Source: Prevotella sp. E2-28
GTDB lineage: Bacteria > Bacteroidota > Bacteroidia > Bacteroidales > Bacteroidaceae
Direction: 5' to 3'
Assembly: GCF_022024055.1 (NCBI RefSeq)
Contig: NZ_CP091789.1
Coordinates: forward strand, 124,001 to 188,000
DNA length: 64,000 nucleotides
Shown: positions 1 to 8,815 of the stretch, one piece after another
How the letters are laid out: each line of letters starts with the position of its first letter
Position numbering within the stretch: the first letter of the stretch is position 1
Notes under the pieces: generated by a model
Database searches by the model: none
Told to the model about the DNA's origin: nothing
Seen by the model: the letters and a program-made list of their open reading frames with translations, nothing else
Translations under genes and position numbers: made by a program

Positions 1-384
1 AGATCTTGCTATTATGGAGTGATAACCAGCATATATCAAATAATTATTATCTATATAGACACAATTTCCACATCCCTCCAAATCTTCAGACGTATCAGCG
101 AAAATGAAGTCTCCTTTGTTAACTTTAGAAGAATTATTACCTTCTATATATGATTTAGGGACATAGCGAAGTAAATGCTGCTCAACTTTTGTGCCTGTAT
201 TCTGCTTTGAATGAATCTGACCATAGCTTATTACAGGTATGCCTTCTTCAACAAGGTCTGCTTTTGTAATGGACAAACCTCGCCCGAAAGAAAACAGCCT
301 TTTGAAAGAAACAAGCCTCCATTGACTCGGAATCTTTCCCAGCCACTTGATACCACTATCCTTATATGATTCGTATTGCTTCAT
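1..384 (-). CDS. hsdS: Type I restriction enzyme specificity subunit HsdS (N-terminal part, runs off the window)
   Basis: HsdS recognises the target DNA for the type I methylase and nuclease. Only the first 128 codons lie here; the gene continues past position 1. The start at 384 reads MKQYESYKDSGIKWLGKIP, the usual opening of HsdS proteins (a Y-K-x-SGI/VxWLGxIP motif before the first target-recognition domain), followed by a stretch fitting TRD1 (SYGQIHSK, then YVPKSYIEGN). It starts 4 nt after the hsdM stop codon at 389, so the two are one operon and probably translationally coupled. No hsdR is visible in the window; it is expected further left or elsewhere. Confidence 0.85.
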   Translation of the reverse strand, partial: MKQYESYKDSGIKWLGKIPSQWRLVSFKRLFSFGRGLSITKADLVEEGIPVISYGQIHSKQNTGTKVEQHLLRYVPKSYIEGNNSSKVNKGDFIFADTSEDLEGCGNCVYIDNNYLIYAGYHSIIARS

Positions 385-388
385 GGTC

Positions 389-2134
389 TTAGTCCTCGAA
401 TATGGATTTAATCATTTCAGCCACCTTTACTTCGCGCTCTTTGATACGTTTAGCAATCTCAGATGAAACCTCCTGTTCGTTAATCTTATAGAAATACTTC
501 GTGAAGTTGATTTCATAGAGTTTACGCGTCTTAGCAACATCCACCCATGATTCGGGGTCGATGTATGGTAGAACTTCCTCTTGGAAATATTGCTTCCAGT
601 TGATGTCAAGTGCAATTTTCTCTGTATCACGTTTATTACTGTCAGCTTGTTTCTGACCACGCTTAAGTACTAGCTCATTGTTTTCATCACGCAAAGGTTG
701 CTCGATGGTAAGTTCATATTGACCAAAATCCTTATTCAGGAATATCTTGGAGAACTCACTCTCCTCAAAGTCCAGATAGAGTTTAAGAATTTGCTGCACA
801 TGCTCTTCTAATATATCATAACGCTTGTTTCCAAGTGACTTAGCACTCTGCTTACAGAAGTCAACAGCGTTTATAAGCTGTACTTTCCCCTTGCGTTCAG
901 CAGACTTGTTGTTAGTAAAGAACCACAGATAAGTTGCGATACCAGTATTATAGAAGAGTTCTTTAGGAAGAGCAATAATACACTCCAACCAATCATTTTC
1001 TATTATCCACTTACGGATGTTACTCTCTCCAGAACCTGCACCGCCAGAAAAAAGAGGAGAGCCATTTGTAACTACGCCAACACGGCTTCCTTCGGGTTTC
1101 ATCTTTGAAAGCATATGCTGAATGAACAGTAATTGCCCATCGCTGGTACGTGGAGTACCTGCAAAGAAACGGCCATCTGGGTTTAGACTTTCGTTGATAA
1201 TAAAGTCCTGGTCTTTCTTCCATGTTACACCGTATGGTGGGTTTGCCATAATATAATTAAAGCGAGAAGTAGGGAAGCGGTCTTGGGTAAAAGAGTTGCC
1301 CAACTTAATGTTATCAGCATTCTCACCTGATACCAATGCTTCACTCTTGGCAATAGCATATGATTGCTCGTTTAACTCCTGGCCATAGGTTGTTATGACA
1401 GGTTTCTGTTCCAAATCTCCACAAATATCCTCAAGGATGTATCGCTTACCAACATTAACCATGCCTCCGGTACCACAGGTCGGGTCATAGATAGAACGAA
1501 TGATGCCAGGCATACGCAAATCCTCAGTATCTGGTGTATAGAGAATTGCAGACATCAAGCGTATTACATCACGAGGCGTGAAGTGCTCACCGGCTTGCTC
1601 ATTACTTTGATCGTTAGCAATACGTATGAGTTCTTCAAAAACATAACCCATATCGTGGTTGTCAACAGCTTTGAGTGTAAAGTCTAACTGAGTTATCTCC
1701 TGAATCATACGATAGAGAAGATTATTTCGGTTGAGACGTGCAACAACTTTGTCGAACTGGAAGCATTCGAAGATTATGCGAACCTCTGTATTGAAGCCTG
1801 CCATATAGTTGGTAAAGTTCACAGATACATTCTTCGCGTCATCAAGTAAAGAGAGTAAGGTGTGTTTGGAAGTGTTGTAGAACTTCAGACCTCCAGCTGT
1901 CTTACGAAGTAACGGATCCAACTTTTCCAACGCAATCTTATCCTTGAACTGTTCGTATTGTGCACGAACATTCTTATTATATGGTTCAAGAATGCAGTCC
2001 ATGCGACGGAGTACTACGAATGGTAAGATGACTTCACCTATTTCACTCTTCTTGAATGTGTCTCGAAGAACTACATCTGTAATATTCCAGACGAAGCTAA
2101 CATCAGGGCGGTGTATGTTACTATATTGTGCCAT
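389..2134 (-). CDS. hsdM: Type I restriction-modification N6-adenine methyltransferase subunit HsdM
   Basis: This 581-aa protein transfers a methyl group from SAM to adenine in the HsdS-defined target. SAM-binding motif I is seen as DPTCGTGGMV near residue 216 and the catalytic motif IV as NPPYG near residue 297. An HsdM N-terminal helical domain precedes them and the C-terminal third is the expected tail that contacts HsdS. Length is normal for the family. The gene has its own promoter (-7 element TAACTTTG at 2163-2170) with the regulatory box shared by the next two operons upstream, which suggests that methylase expression is controlled by the local WYL protein. Confidence 0.95.
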   Translation of the reverse strand: MAQYSNIHRPDVSFVWNITDVVLRDTFKKSEIGEVILPFVVLRRMDCILEPYNKNVRAQYEQFKDKIALEKLDPLLRKTAGGLKFYNTSKHTLLSLLDDAKNVSVNFTNYMAGFNTEVRIIFECFQFDKVVARLNRNNLLYRMIQEITQLDFTLKAVDNHDMGYVFEELIRIANDQSNEQAGEHFTPRDVIRLMSAILYTPDTEDLRMPGIIRSIYDPTCGTGGMVNVGKRYILEDICGDLEQKPVITTYGQELNEQSYAIAKSEALVSGENADNIKLGNSFTQDRFPTSRFNYIMANPPYGVTWKKDQDFIINESLNPDGRFFAGTPRTSDGQLLFIQHMLSKMKPEGSRVGVVTNGSPLFSGGAGSGESNIRKWIIENDWLECIIALPKELFYNTGIATYLWFFTNNKSAERKGKVQLINAVDFCKQSAKSLGNKRYDILEEHVQQILKLYLDFEESEFSKIFLNKDFGQYELTIEQPLRDENNELVLKRGQKQADSNKRDTEKIALDINWKQYFQEEVLPYIDPESWVDVAKTRKLYEINFTKYFYKINEQEVSSEIAKRIKEREVKVAEMIKSIFED

Positions 2135-2162
2135 TATTCTTTTTGTTTTCTGTTTCTGGGTG

Positions 2163-2192
2163 CAAAGTTAAACTTTATCTGTGCAAGTTTTC
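2163..2192 (-). promoter_or_regulatory. hsdM promoter with regulon-A operator box
   Basis: On the minus strand the -7 element TAACTTTG (2163-2170) fits the Bacteroidetes consensus TAnnTTTG. Exactly 9 nt upstream sits the box GAAAACTTGCACA (2180-2192). The same box at the same 9-nt offset is present before the ATPase gene and before the 85-aa gene. Confidence 0.75.
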
Positions 2193-2203
2193 TTCGCAGC
2201 TCA

Positions 2204-3208
2204 TTAAAATATTAAGAAATTACTAATTTTATCTTTCTTTACCAATGATGGGTTATTCAATTTTCTTATATTATCTAGAATTTTCTGCATGTCCATAATA
2301 AACTGTTTTGCATCGGCATCATTATCTTTGTCTGCATGACTGTGTGCATGTAGATATCTGCCATTTGTAATTTTCTCACCATTTGAATTAAAATAGTTAT
2401 ACGAATCACCACTAGCGAAATACTTGTAATTGGTAAATATGGTTCTATCATGCTCCTCCAAATTTTGCTTACTAGCTGTCACAAACGTAACATTGAAACT
2501 AGAATGCTTATCAGCGCATTTTCTCAATTTTGAGTAAATTGTATCCCAATCTGGTTCAAACTCAGTCTTAGACATTTGATTATAATTCTTCCTTAATGTA
2601 AAAATGACTATATTAACACGTGAGTTTTTTACTCTTCCAGCAAGAGCACGTATAAGGGAATATATGTTCTGTTGATAGAGCTCTGGACTAGAAAAAAGGT
2701 ACAAATCCGCTACTATAATGTCAGTACAAGGAGAGACATATTTATCCAAATCAGACCAAGAGTTGACTTTGTGGAAGATGTTTTTTGTATATTGGAATGA
2801 GTCAAAAAACAATGTAGATAATGCTTCTATCTCTTGTCCCTCACATGCAATGATAAGATTTCCCTTTTGGATATGTGATTCGAGTTTTGCATCTGACGCT
2901 TTTGCAAGACAATAAACAGAAGATAATTGTTCTGTGTTAAACGTCGATATGTCTAATGGACGATTGGGGAAAATGCTATCCCACCTTATTGGTTCCTTGT
3001 TGCTGCTATTTATACCTGATGCCATTTGGGTAAGCCATTGCATCACGTCTTGTTTGTCATTTTGCCCAAGGCTTAATATATCTTTCTTTGCAAATGTGAA
3101 GAATATAGTAAAATTATCCTTTAGCATTCGCATGCAGTCATTATAGTTCTCCTTTTTGGCAGAACGAATAACTGAAAGCAGATTTGGCTTATCAATAAAT
3201 ATATTCAT
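2204..3208 (-). CDS. Unknown 334-aa protein, possibly a PLD-like effector, paired with the DUF3696 ATPase
   Basis: I do not recognise this protein with certainty. The C-terminal half carries EEHDRTIFTNYKYFASG near residue 250. This resembles the H-D-R-x-I/F-T-N-Y core of MITD1/phospholipase-D-like domains found in some conflict systems, but a classical HxKxxxxD motif is absent. The N-terminal half is predicted soluble and featureless by eye, with no signal peptide or membrane segment. It begins 3 nt after the stop of the ATPase gene, so the two are cotranscribed and probably act together. The arrangement resembles ATPase-plus-effector defence pairs inserted in type I RM loci; that role is inference. 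Confidence 0.75.
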   Translation of the reverse strand: MNIFIDKPNLLSVIRSAKKENYNDCMRMLKDNFTIFFTFAKKDILSLGQNDKQDVMQWLTQMASGINSSNKEPIRWDSIFPNRPLDISTFNTEQLSSVYCLAKASDAKLESHIQKGNLIIACEGQEIEALSTLFFDSFQYTKNIFHKVNSWSDLDKYVSPCTDIIVADLYLFSSPELYQQNIYSLIRALAGRVKNSRVNIVIFTLRKNYNQMSKTEFEPDWDTIYSKLRKCADKHSSFNVTFVTASKQNLEEHDRTIFTNYKYFASGDSYNYFNSNGEKITNGRYLHAHSHADKDNDADAKQFIMDMQKILDNIRKLNNPSLVKKDKISNFLIF

Positions 3209-3211
3209 AGG

Positions 3212-4978
3212 CTAGAACAATTCAAAAGCTAAGTTGGAAGCCGTGTCAAAGAATCCTGTACCAAATTCATTTGAGAACTTACCATCTGTTCTGTATTTCA
3301 TTTCATATGGAGCAGAATCATCACTCGGAAGGTAATATACCCAGAAAGGATTGTTATCATCTAATTCTTCCTGATCTGAATACTTCTCTTCTGCGACAAG
3401 TACTTGTGATTTACGAATTAAATATTCAGAATGTGTTTCTATCAGCATTCTGAGACTTTCGTATTTGGCAAGATAATAGAAAAGGTCTGCAAGATAACTC
3501 TGCATTTTGGGATGCAGATTTTGTTCTGGCTCTTCAATGATTATAATAGAAGTCATCCAACAGGACATCCAGTCAATTCTTTTTTGACTTTTTTTGAAAA
3601 TTATTGTGGCAATCCTAAAAAGAAGTATCATCATCTGAATAGATCCCATACCCTTATCTGCAAGTGGCACAACACTACCATTCTCTTCTATAATAGTAAC
3701 AGTATATGCTTCACCAGGTACTAAGGCATCTATTTTGAAATCAATTCCAATCTCAAATTTCTGCATCCATTCACGAACGAACTCATACTCACTATCGCCA
3801 GGAGCAATCTTTTCTCGCCAGAAACCATGAACTGTTTGAGCAATATAGTCGTTTAAATCATTAGTATTATAGATGGTATTCTGATTTGCTGCATGAGCAG
3901 AAATATATTCGATATTCAAAGTGCTGAGCAGATTCTCTAATTTCCTTTTTGATTGATTCAGGAGGTCTATGTCTTGATACATAGCTTCCCTATAACTTTT
4001 TAGAGTCTTATACTTCTCCAGAGCTATAGTATAATCATTAGGATCTGTTTTTTCTGAAGCTTTGGGAGCGATTTCCTTGGTTGTTGCAAAATTAATTAAA
4101 TTCGAAATTACATTAAGCACAACAGGCTCGTTCACTTCATTATGTGAGATAGATAAAGGTATGTCGTCATAAATAGCCTTATAAGGATTTCTTTTTTTAA
4201 GAAGACTATTAAGCAATTCGGTAGATAACTCTTTCTCATTAAATTCATAATCTTTATCATCTTCCAAATTAAGTATAGAACTTATTTGCATCTTTATCTT
4301 GTCTAAAGATGCTGTTAAGTTGGATATCGCTTCTAAATCTCCATCTTCATTTGCCTTGTTAAGATCTTGTTGGGCTTTTTTAAGGTCTTGAACAAGTTTT
4401 CGAGTTAGAGAAACCTCTTCTTCTCCACCTGCATTTAAAACTTCATAGCACATGGTGTTAGAGCTATAATCGTTCGTATATCGAACATGAGATTGTAAAT
4501 CTTCAATCAAGATTCTGTCTACGTCTCCATATGTAGAACGTTCATCTCTGTCACCTGAAACAACAAATGTGAATTCAAAGGGACTAAGAGTGAATTTGAA
4601 TTGCATAGAAGTGGGAAGTGACTTCTTCTTCTTAATGTTTAATGTCATAGCATCTACGCCAGTGATTTCCACAGGCTTGTTGTGTATGGCACGTGCAAAT
4701 TCTTTTATCTTGATATCATGTATGCCATTAGCATCAAAACGGAATAATGGCTTTGAAAAGGAAAGAACGGACTTGCTTTCTTTCTGTCTTCTATCGCTCA
4801 TGCGCATTAGACGAAGATTGTCAATACATAGAAGCAGGGCCTTTACGATAGTTGACTTTCCAGAATTGTTTCCACCCACTAAAATAGTTATTTCACCAAG
4901 ATCTATTTTGGGGAAATTCGCAAATCTGCGAAAGTTCGTGAAACTTATTGTCGGAAGATAATTTAAATTTGTGCTCAT
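3212..4978 (-). CDS. AAA/ABC-type ATPase with DUF3696-like C terminus (defence-island ATPase)
   Basis: This 588-aa protein has the SMC/RecF-like split ATPase layout. Walker A is GGNNSGKST at residues 35-43, a coiled-coil stretch lies roughly at 200-250, and the ABC signature/Walker B region is IIIIEEPEQNLHP near residue 478. The LIETHSEYLIRKS segment follows as D-loop and switch histidine. The end contains FGTGFFDTAS, which matches the short DUF3696 tail of such ATPases. There is no TOPRIM nuclease, unlike OLD proteins, so an effector activity would have to come from the adjacent 334-aa protein. It is expressed from its own boxed promoter (5007-5036). Confidence 0.85.
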   Translation of the reverse strand: MSTNLNYLPTISFTNFRRFANFPKIDLGEITILVGGNNSGKSTIVKALLLCIDNLRLMRMSDRRQKESKSVLSFSKPLFRFDANGIHDIKIKEFARAIHNKPVEITGVDAMTLNIKKKKSLPTSMQFKFTLSPFEFTFVVSGDRDERSTYGDVDRILIEDLQSHVRYTNDYSSNTMCYEVLNAGGEEEVSLTRKLVQDLKKAQQDLNKANEDGDLEAISNLTASLDKIKMQISSILNLEDDKDYEFNEKELSTELLNSLLKKRNPYKAIYDDIPLSISHNEVNEPVVLNVISNLINFATTKEIAPKASEKTDPNDYTIALEKYKTLKSYREAMYQDIDLLNQSKRKLENLLSTLNIEYISAHAANQNTIYNTNDLNDYIAQTVHGFWREKIAPGDSEYEFVREWMQKFEIGIDFKIDALVPGEAYTVTIIEENGSVVPLADKGMGSIQMMILLFRIATIIFKKSQKRIDWMSCWMTSIIIIEEPEQNLHPKMQSYLADLFYYLAKYESLRMLIETHSEYLIRKSQVLVAEEKYSDQEELDDNNPFWVYYLPSDDSAPYEMKYRTDGKFSNEFGTGFFDTASNLAFELF

Positions 4979-5006
4979 ATATTTGTATCTTTTTGTTTTT
5001 CGTCTG

Positions 5007-5036
5007 CAAAATTACTATTTATGTGTGCAGGTTTTC
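5007..5036 (-). promoter_or_regulatory. ATPase promoter with regulon-A operator box
   Basis: Minus strand: -7 element TAATTTTG (5007-5014), a 9-nt spacer, then box GAAAACCTGCACA (5024-5036). Box and offset are identical to those of the 85-aa gene promoter and one base different from that of hsdM. Confidence 0.75.
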
Positions 5037-5050
5037 TGCATTACTCATTC

Positions 5051-5308
5051 TTATTTTACTATATACAGCTTATTTAGATCTTCATTCAATACCACATGTT
5101 TATTGAAAGAGATGCTTTCACCATCATAAACAGCAGATACATCTACGCCTCTATCAATGAGTGTTTCAATGAGTGCAGTATCGTGAACAGCACGAGCAGA
5201 AGCCCAGCAACGTTTGCCAACCTGACCATTGAATTGCTCCACCAAAGCCAAAGTGCTCTGATGATTCACACTATTCTTGATGTTTCTATACTTATAAGTT
5301 CTAACCAT
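5051..5308 (-). CDS. Small unknown 85-aa protein of the RM island
   Basis: This short protein starts MVRTYKYRNIKNSVN and contains GQVGKRCWASARAVHDTALIETLI, where the CWASARAVHD segment looks like a conserved core. There is no signal peptide, membrane helix or recognised domain. It is supported by its own well-formed promoter, which carries the regulon-A box, and by a position between the WYL regulator and the ATPase. It may be an accessory or modulator of the RM or ATPase system; the function is not known to me. Confidence 0.7.
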   Translation of the reverse strand: MVRTYKYRNIKNSVNHQSTLALVEQFNGQVGKRCWASARAVHDTALIETLIDRGVDVSAVYDGESISFNKHVVLNEDLNKLYIVK

Positions 5309-5336
5309 AATCTACTGTTTTATTGTTTTCTCGCTG

Positions 5337-5366
5337 CAAAGGTAGTATTTAACTGTGCAGGTTTTC
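5337..5366 (-). promoter_or_regulatory. Promoter of the 85-aa gene with regulon-A operator box
   Basis: Minus strand: -7 element TACCTTTG (5337-5344), a 9-nt spacer, then box GAAAACCTGCACA (5354-5366). The box lies inside the last codons of the WYL gene. Confidence 0.75.
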
Positions 5367-6362
5367 TTCATCGCTCAAATATTTTTGATTCATTGAGCGA
5401 ATCTTAGTTGACACTTGTTGTCTAAAATAATCTGGAGATAGAACCTCTATGTCATTTCCGAATGACAAAACCAGAGATTCCAGCTCTTTATTTATCTTCA
5501 CGTTGATATTAATGACTGCAAAGTAGTCATTCTCTTCAACTGTGTGTTGGGTAAGATGGAGCGGTTTGGTACGGATATACTCAAATCGAGGCTTACTAAT
5601 GCGTAGAACCACATCCTCAGAATCGGTCTCTGGTACCGTAACACCAATTACGTCATCGAAATAATCATCGAATTCTATATCTGCATCTTTGTAGGGAATC
5701 GCCACTTCCTCAAAATCGTCAATGCGATCGAGTGCGTAGTGGGCATAGGTATCAAAACCTTTGGCTTGAGCTATCAAATACCATCGGTCGTTATACTCTT
5801 TGAGGTGATAAGGATAGATGGTGGTAGTTATTTGAGATTTTCCGTATGGTGTATATCTCAGCTTCAATACACGCTTGGTCTGTATTGCTTGCAACAGTTT
5901 GCTGAAATGACTAAGACCTGTATAGTCAAGATTGGTTTGGAAAGAAACAACAGGTGAAGATTCACCATCAAACAAACCACCTTCGATTTGCATCAGGATA
6001 GTACGTACCCAGTCGTAAAGAGGTTCGCCTTCAAATTGGCGCAAAACATAGATTGCGTCTTCAATCTTGTTTCGTTCGGTATCATTCATACGATACAAAG
6101 GCAGCATATAGTTCGTATCTGTGTAGCGATAGAGACGCTTGCGGCCTTGCCGAAGATTCTCATTGAGGGTGATATGGTAGTCTGCCTCCAATGTATTGAT
6201 GTCATTCTGGATGGTGCGTTTGGAAACATCAGGCTTGTCGATTCTACGTAATGCCTTGTTGCACTCATCAACAAGGTCGTCGATGGTGTATTCCCTATAT
6301 CTGTTTCTGAAGCACTTGTTCAGAATCTGATATCGTAACAATACTTGCTTATCTACTGGCAT
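5349..6362 (-). CDS. WYL-domain transcriptional regulator (likely controls the RM/ATPase operons)
   Basis: This 337-aa protein has an N-terminal winged helix (roughly residues 1-75, with DVSKRTIQNDINTLE as the recognition-helix region). It is followed by a WYL domain with YPYHLKEYNDRWYLIA (around residue 185) and a C-terminal WCX-like extension ending near residue 330. WYL regulators such as BrxR/CapW sit in defence islands and repress them. Here three neighbouring promoters share one box, and this is the nearest WYL protein, so it is the likely binder (inference). It is transcribed with the GIY-YIG gene, 6 nt downstream of that gene's stop. Confidence 0.9.
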   Translation of the reverse strand: MPVDKQVLLRYQILNKCFRNRYREYTIDDLVDECNKALRRIDKPDVSKRTIQNDINTLEADYHITLNENLRQGRKRLYRYTDTNYMLPLYRMNDTERNKIEDAIYVLRQFEGEPLYDWVRTILMQIEGGLFDGESSPVVSFQTNLDYTGLSHFSKLLQAIQTKRVLKLRYTPYGKSQITTTIYPYHLKEYNDRWYLIAQAKGFDTYAHYALDRIDDFEEVAIPYKDADIEFDDYFDDVIGVTVPETDSEDVVLRISKPRFEYIRTKPLHLTQHTVEENDYFAVININVKINKELESLVLSFGNDIEVLSPDYFRQQVSTKIRSMNQKYLSDEENLHS

Positions 6363-6368
6363 ATCAAA

Positions 6369-7031
6369 TTATTCTTGTATTTCTTTTTCTTTCCTTATAT
6401 CATCTAGAACCTTCCCTTTATATGAGAAATACTTAGCACCTTGATAGGCACCTGACGTGTTACGTTGTTCTTCAGGCATAAACGTCCCAACAAAGGGAGA
6501 GAGTTTATAAATTCGCCCCTCATATTCGATGCTATCGTCAGAAGCAACCTTAACATCAAGACCTGATGGATCAAATTTGATATTCTCTCCAATCCGAATA
6601 CCACACATGGAAAATTTAAAACGAGGGCGCTTAACTTCACGTTTCTGTTGTGGCTTCACTTCACTACCAACGATGGGTTTGTTATCTTCATAGAGTGTAA
6701 CCTCTGCATCGTCTATTGTCATAGCAATATCACGAAAGATATCAAGAGCCATTTGTGGAGCGACATTGAAGAACTCGCGATTCTGACGAATACGTAAATC
6801 TGTGAGGCGATCTATGGTCTTATGAACCAATTTCTCCACTTCATTGAACTTAACCGTCTTCATCGTAGCAAATATTTCAAAGGGCAATGGTACTGCAGTA
6901 TTATCCAATTCCTTGCTCCGTACATCAACAGGACGGCTGCTCTTTCCAATCTTTACCCAGTCCTCACGAAAGCTAGGATTGGTTAGTATATATACATATC
7001 CTGGTTCTTTGTTCGTCATATTGCTATTCAT
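6369..7031 (-). CDS. T5orf172-type GIY-YIG domain protein
   Basis: This 220-aa protein has a T5orf172 (GIY-YIG nuclease-like) domain at about residues 10-85. GYVYILTNPSF supplies the GIY-YIG-like strand pair, VKIGKSSRPVDVRSKELDN is the second block, and NREFFNV carries the glutamate near residue 85. The C-terminal half contains a small unassigned region (FEYEGRIYKLSPF-like, then GTFMPEEQR). Proteins of this class are common in phages and RM islands. The gene lies between an Xre regulator (43 bp upstream) and the WYL gene (6 bp downstream) in one apparent operon. Nuclease activity is not proven. Confidence 0.85.
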   Translation of the reverse strand: MNSNMTNKEPGYVYILTNPSFREDWVKIGKSSRPVDVRSKELDNTAVPLPFEIFATMKTVKFNEVEKLVHKTIDRLTDLRIRQNREFFNVAPQMALDIFRDIAMTIDDAEVTLYEDNKPIVGSEVKPQQKREVKRPRFKFSMCGIRIGENIKFDPSGLDVKVASDDSIEYEGRIYKLSPFVGTFMPEEQRNTSGAYQGAKYFSYKGKVLDDIRKEKEIQE

Positions 7032-7074
7032 ATTATTAAATAATCAAGACTATCTTCATTTAACCTACCTGTAA

Positions 7075-7275
7075 CTATACTCTTAAGAGTTCATTAACAT
7101 TGACCTCCAGACACCTTGCAATATCTATGAGATTCTCTACACTGGGCTGAGCATTATTGGTACACCATTTAGAGATTGTGGCAGGATCCTTGCCGAGTTG
7201 CTCAGCAAGCCACTTGTTCGTACGTTTCTTCTCCGCAAGAACAACCTTCAGTCTATTCAGGTCTTTAGTTTCCAT
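7075..7275 (-). CDS. Xre/Cro-type HTH repressor (66 aa)
   Basis: This is essentially a single helix-turn-helix domain. The LAEKKRTNKWLAEQLGKDPATISKW segment gives helices 1-3, with NAQPSVENLIDIARCLEVN completing the fold. The size and the divergent position opposite the XseA-like gene suggest that it represses the shared 7276-7429 intergenic region. It heads the operon with the GIY-YIG and WYL genes. Confidence 0.9.
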   Translation of the reverse strand: METKDLNRLKVVLAEKKRTNKWLAEQLGKDPATISKWCTNNAQPSVENLIDIARCLEVNVNELLRV

Positions 7276-7300
7276 ATATATACCTTATTTATAATAGGTG

Positions 7301-7410
7301 CAAAAATAGTCATTTTTTTGCAAAAATCATTCTAAAATCAGAAAAATATCTATTCTGTGGTCAAAAAAATGAAGAATTTGCCAATTTTTGATGATATTTT
7401 TGTATATTTG
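7301..7410. promoter_or_regulatory. Divergent promoter region between the Xre operon and the XseA-like gene
   Basis: A minus-strand -7 element TATTTTTG (7301-7308) serves the Xre-GIY-YIG-WYL operon. A plus-strand -7 element TATATTTG (7403-7410), with TTTG 22 nt upstream, serves the XseA-like gene. The region between is very A/T-rich with runs of T and A. The regulon-A box is not present here. Confidence 0.6.
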
Positions 7411-7429
7411 CACCTAACAATTTGAAAAT

Positions 7430-8815
7430 ATGGCAAATATAACAGTCCAACAATATCAGCCATCGGAGATTATTGCAATCTTCAATGATATACTTGCCCA
7501 ACAGAACAATAAGGCAAGTGGAAAGATTGTCTGTATTAGAGGTCTATTCCTGAAAGGGAATGGCGTTGCCTACAATGGGGTGTACTACGATTCACTCCGT
7601 GATGAAAATTCTCCAGTCGAACTTCCGATCAGAATTACAGAAGCCCAGCGCAAAGAGTTGACGGCAGGAAATCTTGTTGATATCCTTGGCACGTTAGGCC
7701 GAAGGATTACCTCAAAGAGTGAAATTAAGCTTGAACTTAATGTTTCTCGTGTGGAAATAGTCAAGGAACAAGTCATTGACGAGAATGAGGTAAAACGCAT
7801 TGAATACCGACAACGTAAGGTCGAAAAGGGGTTTCATAACGTCGATGCAGTATTGGAGTCGTTATTATTCGCCGAGACCAGGCCACAGATAGCCTTGGTT
7901 TTAGCAGCAACCACAAAGACCAAGGGTGATTTCGAGGATGGGATACGAGCAGCAAGAGCATCTATAGATTTTTATGAGGAGCCTGTGACATTTACCCAGA
8001 CAAAGGTATTATGTGCCAAGCTAAAGGAACTTGACACCAAAGGCTTTCATGCCATTGCAATGGTTCGTGGTGGTGGTATTGACCCAAATACTGATGTGGA
8101 TAAACCCGAAGTAATTGAAACTGTCGTTGGTCTAAAAACTCCCTTCATTTCTGGAGTTGGCCATCAGCCAGAAAAAATATTCCTCAGGCAAGTTGCAGAC
8201 AAATGGACTCCTACCCCGCAAGGACTTGGCCAGTACTTTTCTGAACTTGTAGAGACAGTCACGGAGAAGCGTAACAAATCTCAGGCAGCTCTGACTGAAC
8301 AGATCAAGAAGCAATACCAAAAGCAGATTGATGATTCAAACAAGAAGAATAAGGAACTTCTTGAACAGGTAACCAAACTCAATAAGCAGGCAGAAGAACA
8401 GCGTAAGGATAATGCTGAAAACCTGAAGAAATTGAACGAGGAGAATGCTAAAAATCTCCAGAAACAACAGGAGGAGAATAAAAAGAACCTCGAAGCTCAG
8501 CAGAAGAAGAATGACGAAGCTTTGGCTAAGATTCAGGCACAATCAAGGCAACAACAGGAAGCCTCTATCAAACAAAATGCGGCTCTTCAGAAGCAAATTG
8601 AAAACCTTACCAAGTCAAACAAGGAAACGTTTGACAAGATGATGGCCCAGAACAAGGAAGCTCTTGATAAGGAACAGCAGCGTAGTCGTGACCTTGAACG
8701 ACAACTTGAAGAAGCTCGTAATAAGAAAGGGTGTGCAGGCGGCTGTCTGGGCATGATTGTTACAATGATCAGCATTGCCAGCCTGGCATGTTGGATGGTT
8801 TGTTTGGTGTTGTAA
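7430..8815 (+). CDS. XseA-like (exonuclease VII large subunit) protein with long coiled coil and C-terminal membrane anchor
   Basis: The 461-aa protein opens with an OB-fold region (about residues 15-110; GKIVCIRGLFLKGN). It continues with an XseA-like catalytic region in which RGGG (near residue 213) and PFISGVGHQPE (near 240) match the RGGG and P-I-S-G-I-G-H-E-x-D motifs, with the last aspartate replaced by glutamate, then VADKWTPTPQGLGQYF. Residues about 280-430 are a continuous Q/K/E/N-rich coiled coil. The end is a cysteine/glycine turn (GCAGGCLG) and a hydrophobic helix. No xseB is next to it. Membrane anchoring and an Xre neighbour suggest a defence or DNA-uptake role rather than housekeeping exonuclease VII (inference). 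Confidence 0.85.
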   Translation: MANITVQQYQPSEIIAIFNDILAQQNNKASGKIVCIRGLFLKGNGVAYNGVYYDSLRDENSPVELPIRITEAQRKELTAGNLVDILGTLGRRITSKSEIKLELNVSRVEIVKEQVIDENEVKRIEYRQRKVEKGFHNVDAVLESLLFAETRPQIALVLAATTKTKGDFEDGIRAARASIDFYEEPVTFTQTKVLCAKLKELDTKGFHAIAMVRGGGIDPNTDVDKPEVIETVVGLKTPFISGVGHQPEKIFLRQVADKWTPTPQGLGQYFSELVETVTEKRNKSQAALTEQIKKQYQKQIDDSNKKNKELLEQVTKLNKQAEEQRKDNAENLKKLNEENAKNLQKQQEENKKNLEAQQKKNDEALAKIQAQSRQQQEASIKQNAALQKQIENLTKSNKETFDKMMAQNKEALDKEQQRSRDLERQLEEARNKKGCAGGCLGMIVTMISIASLACWMVCLVL

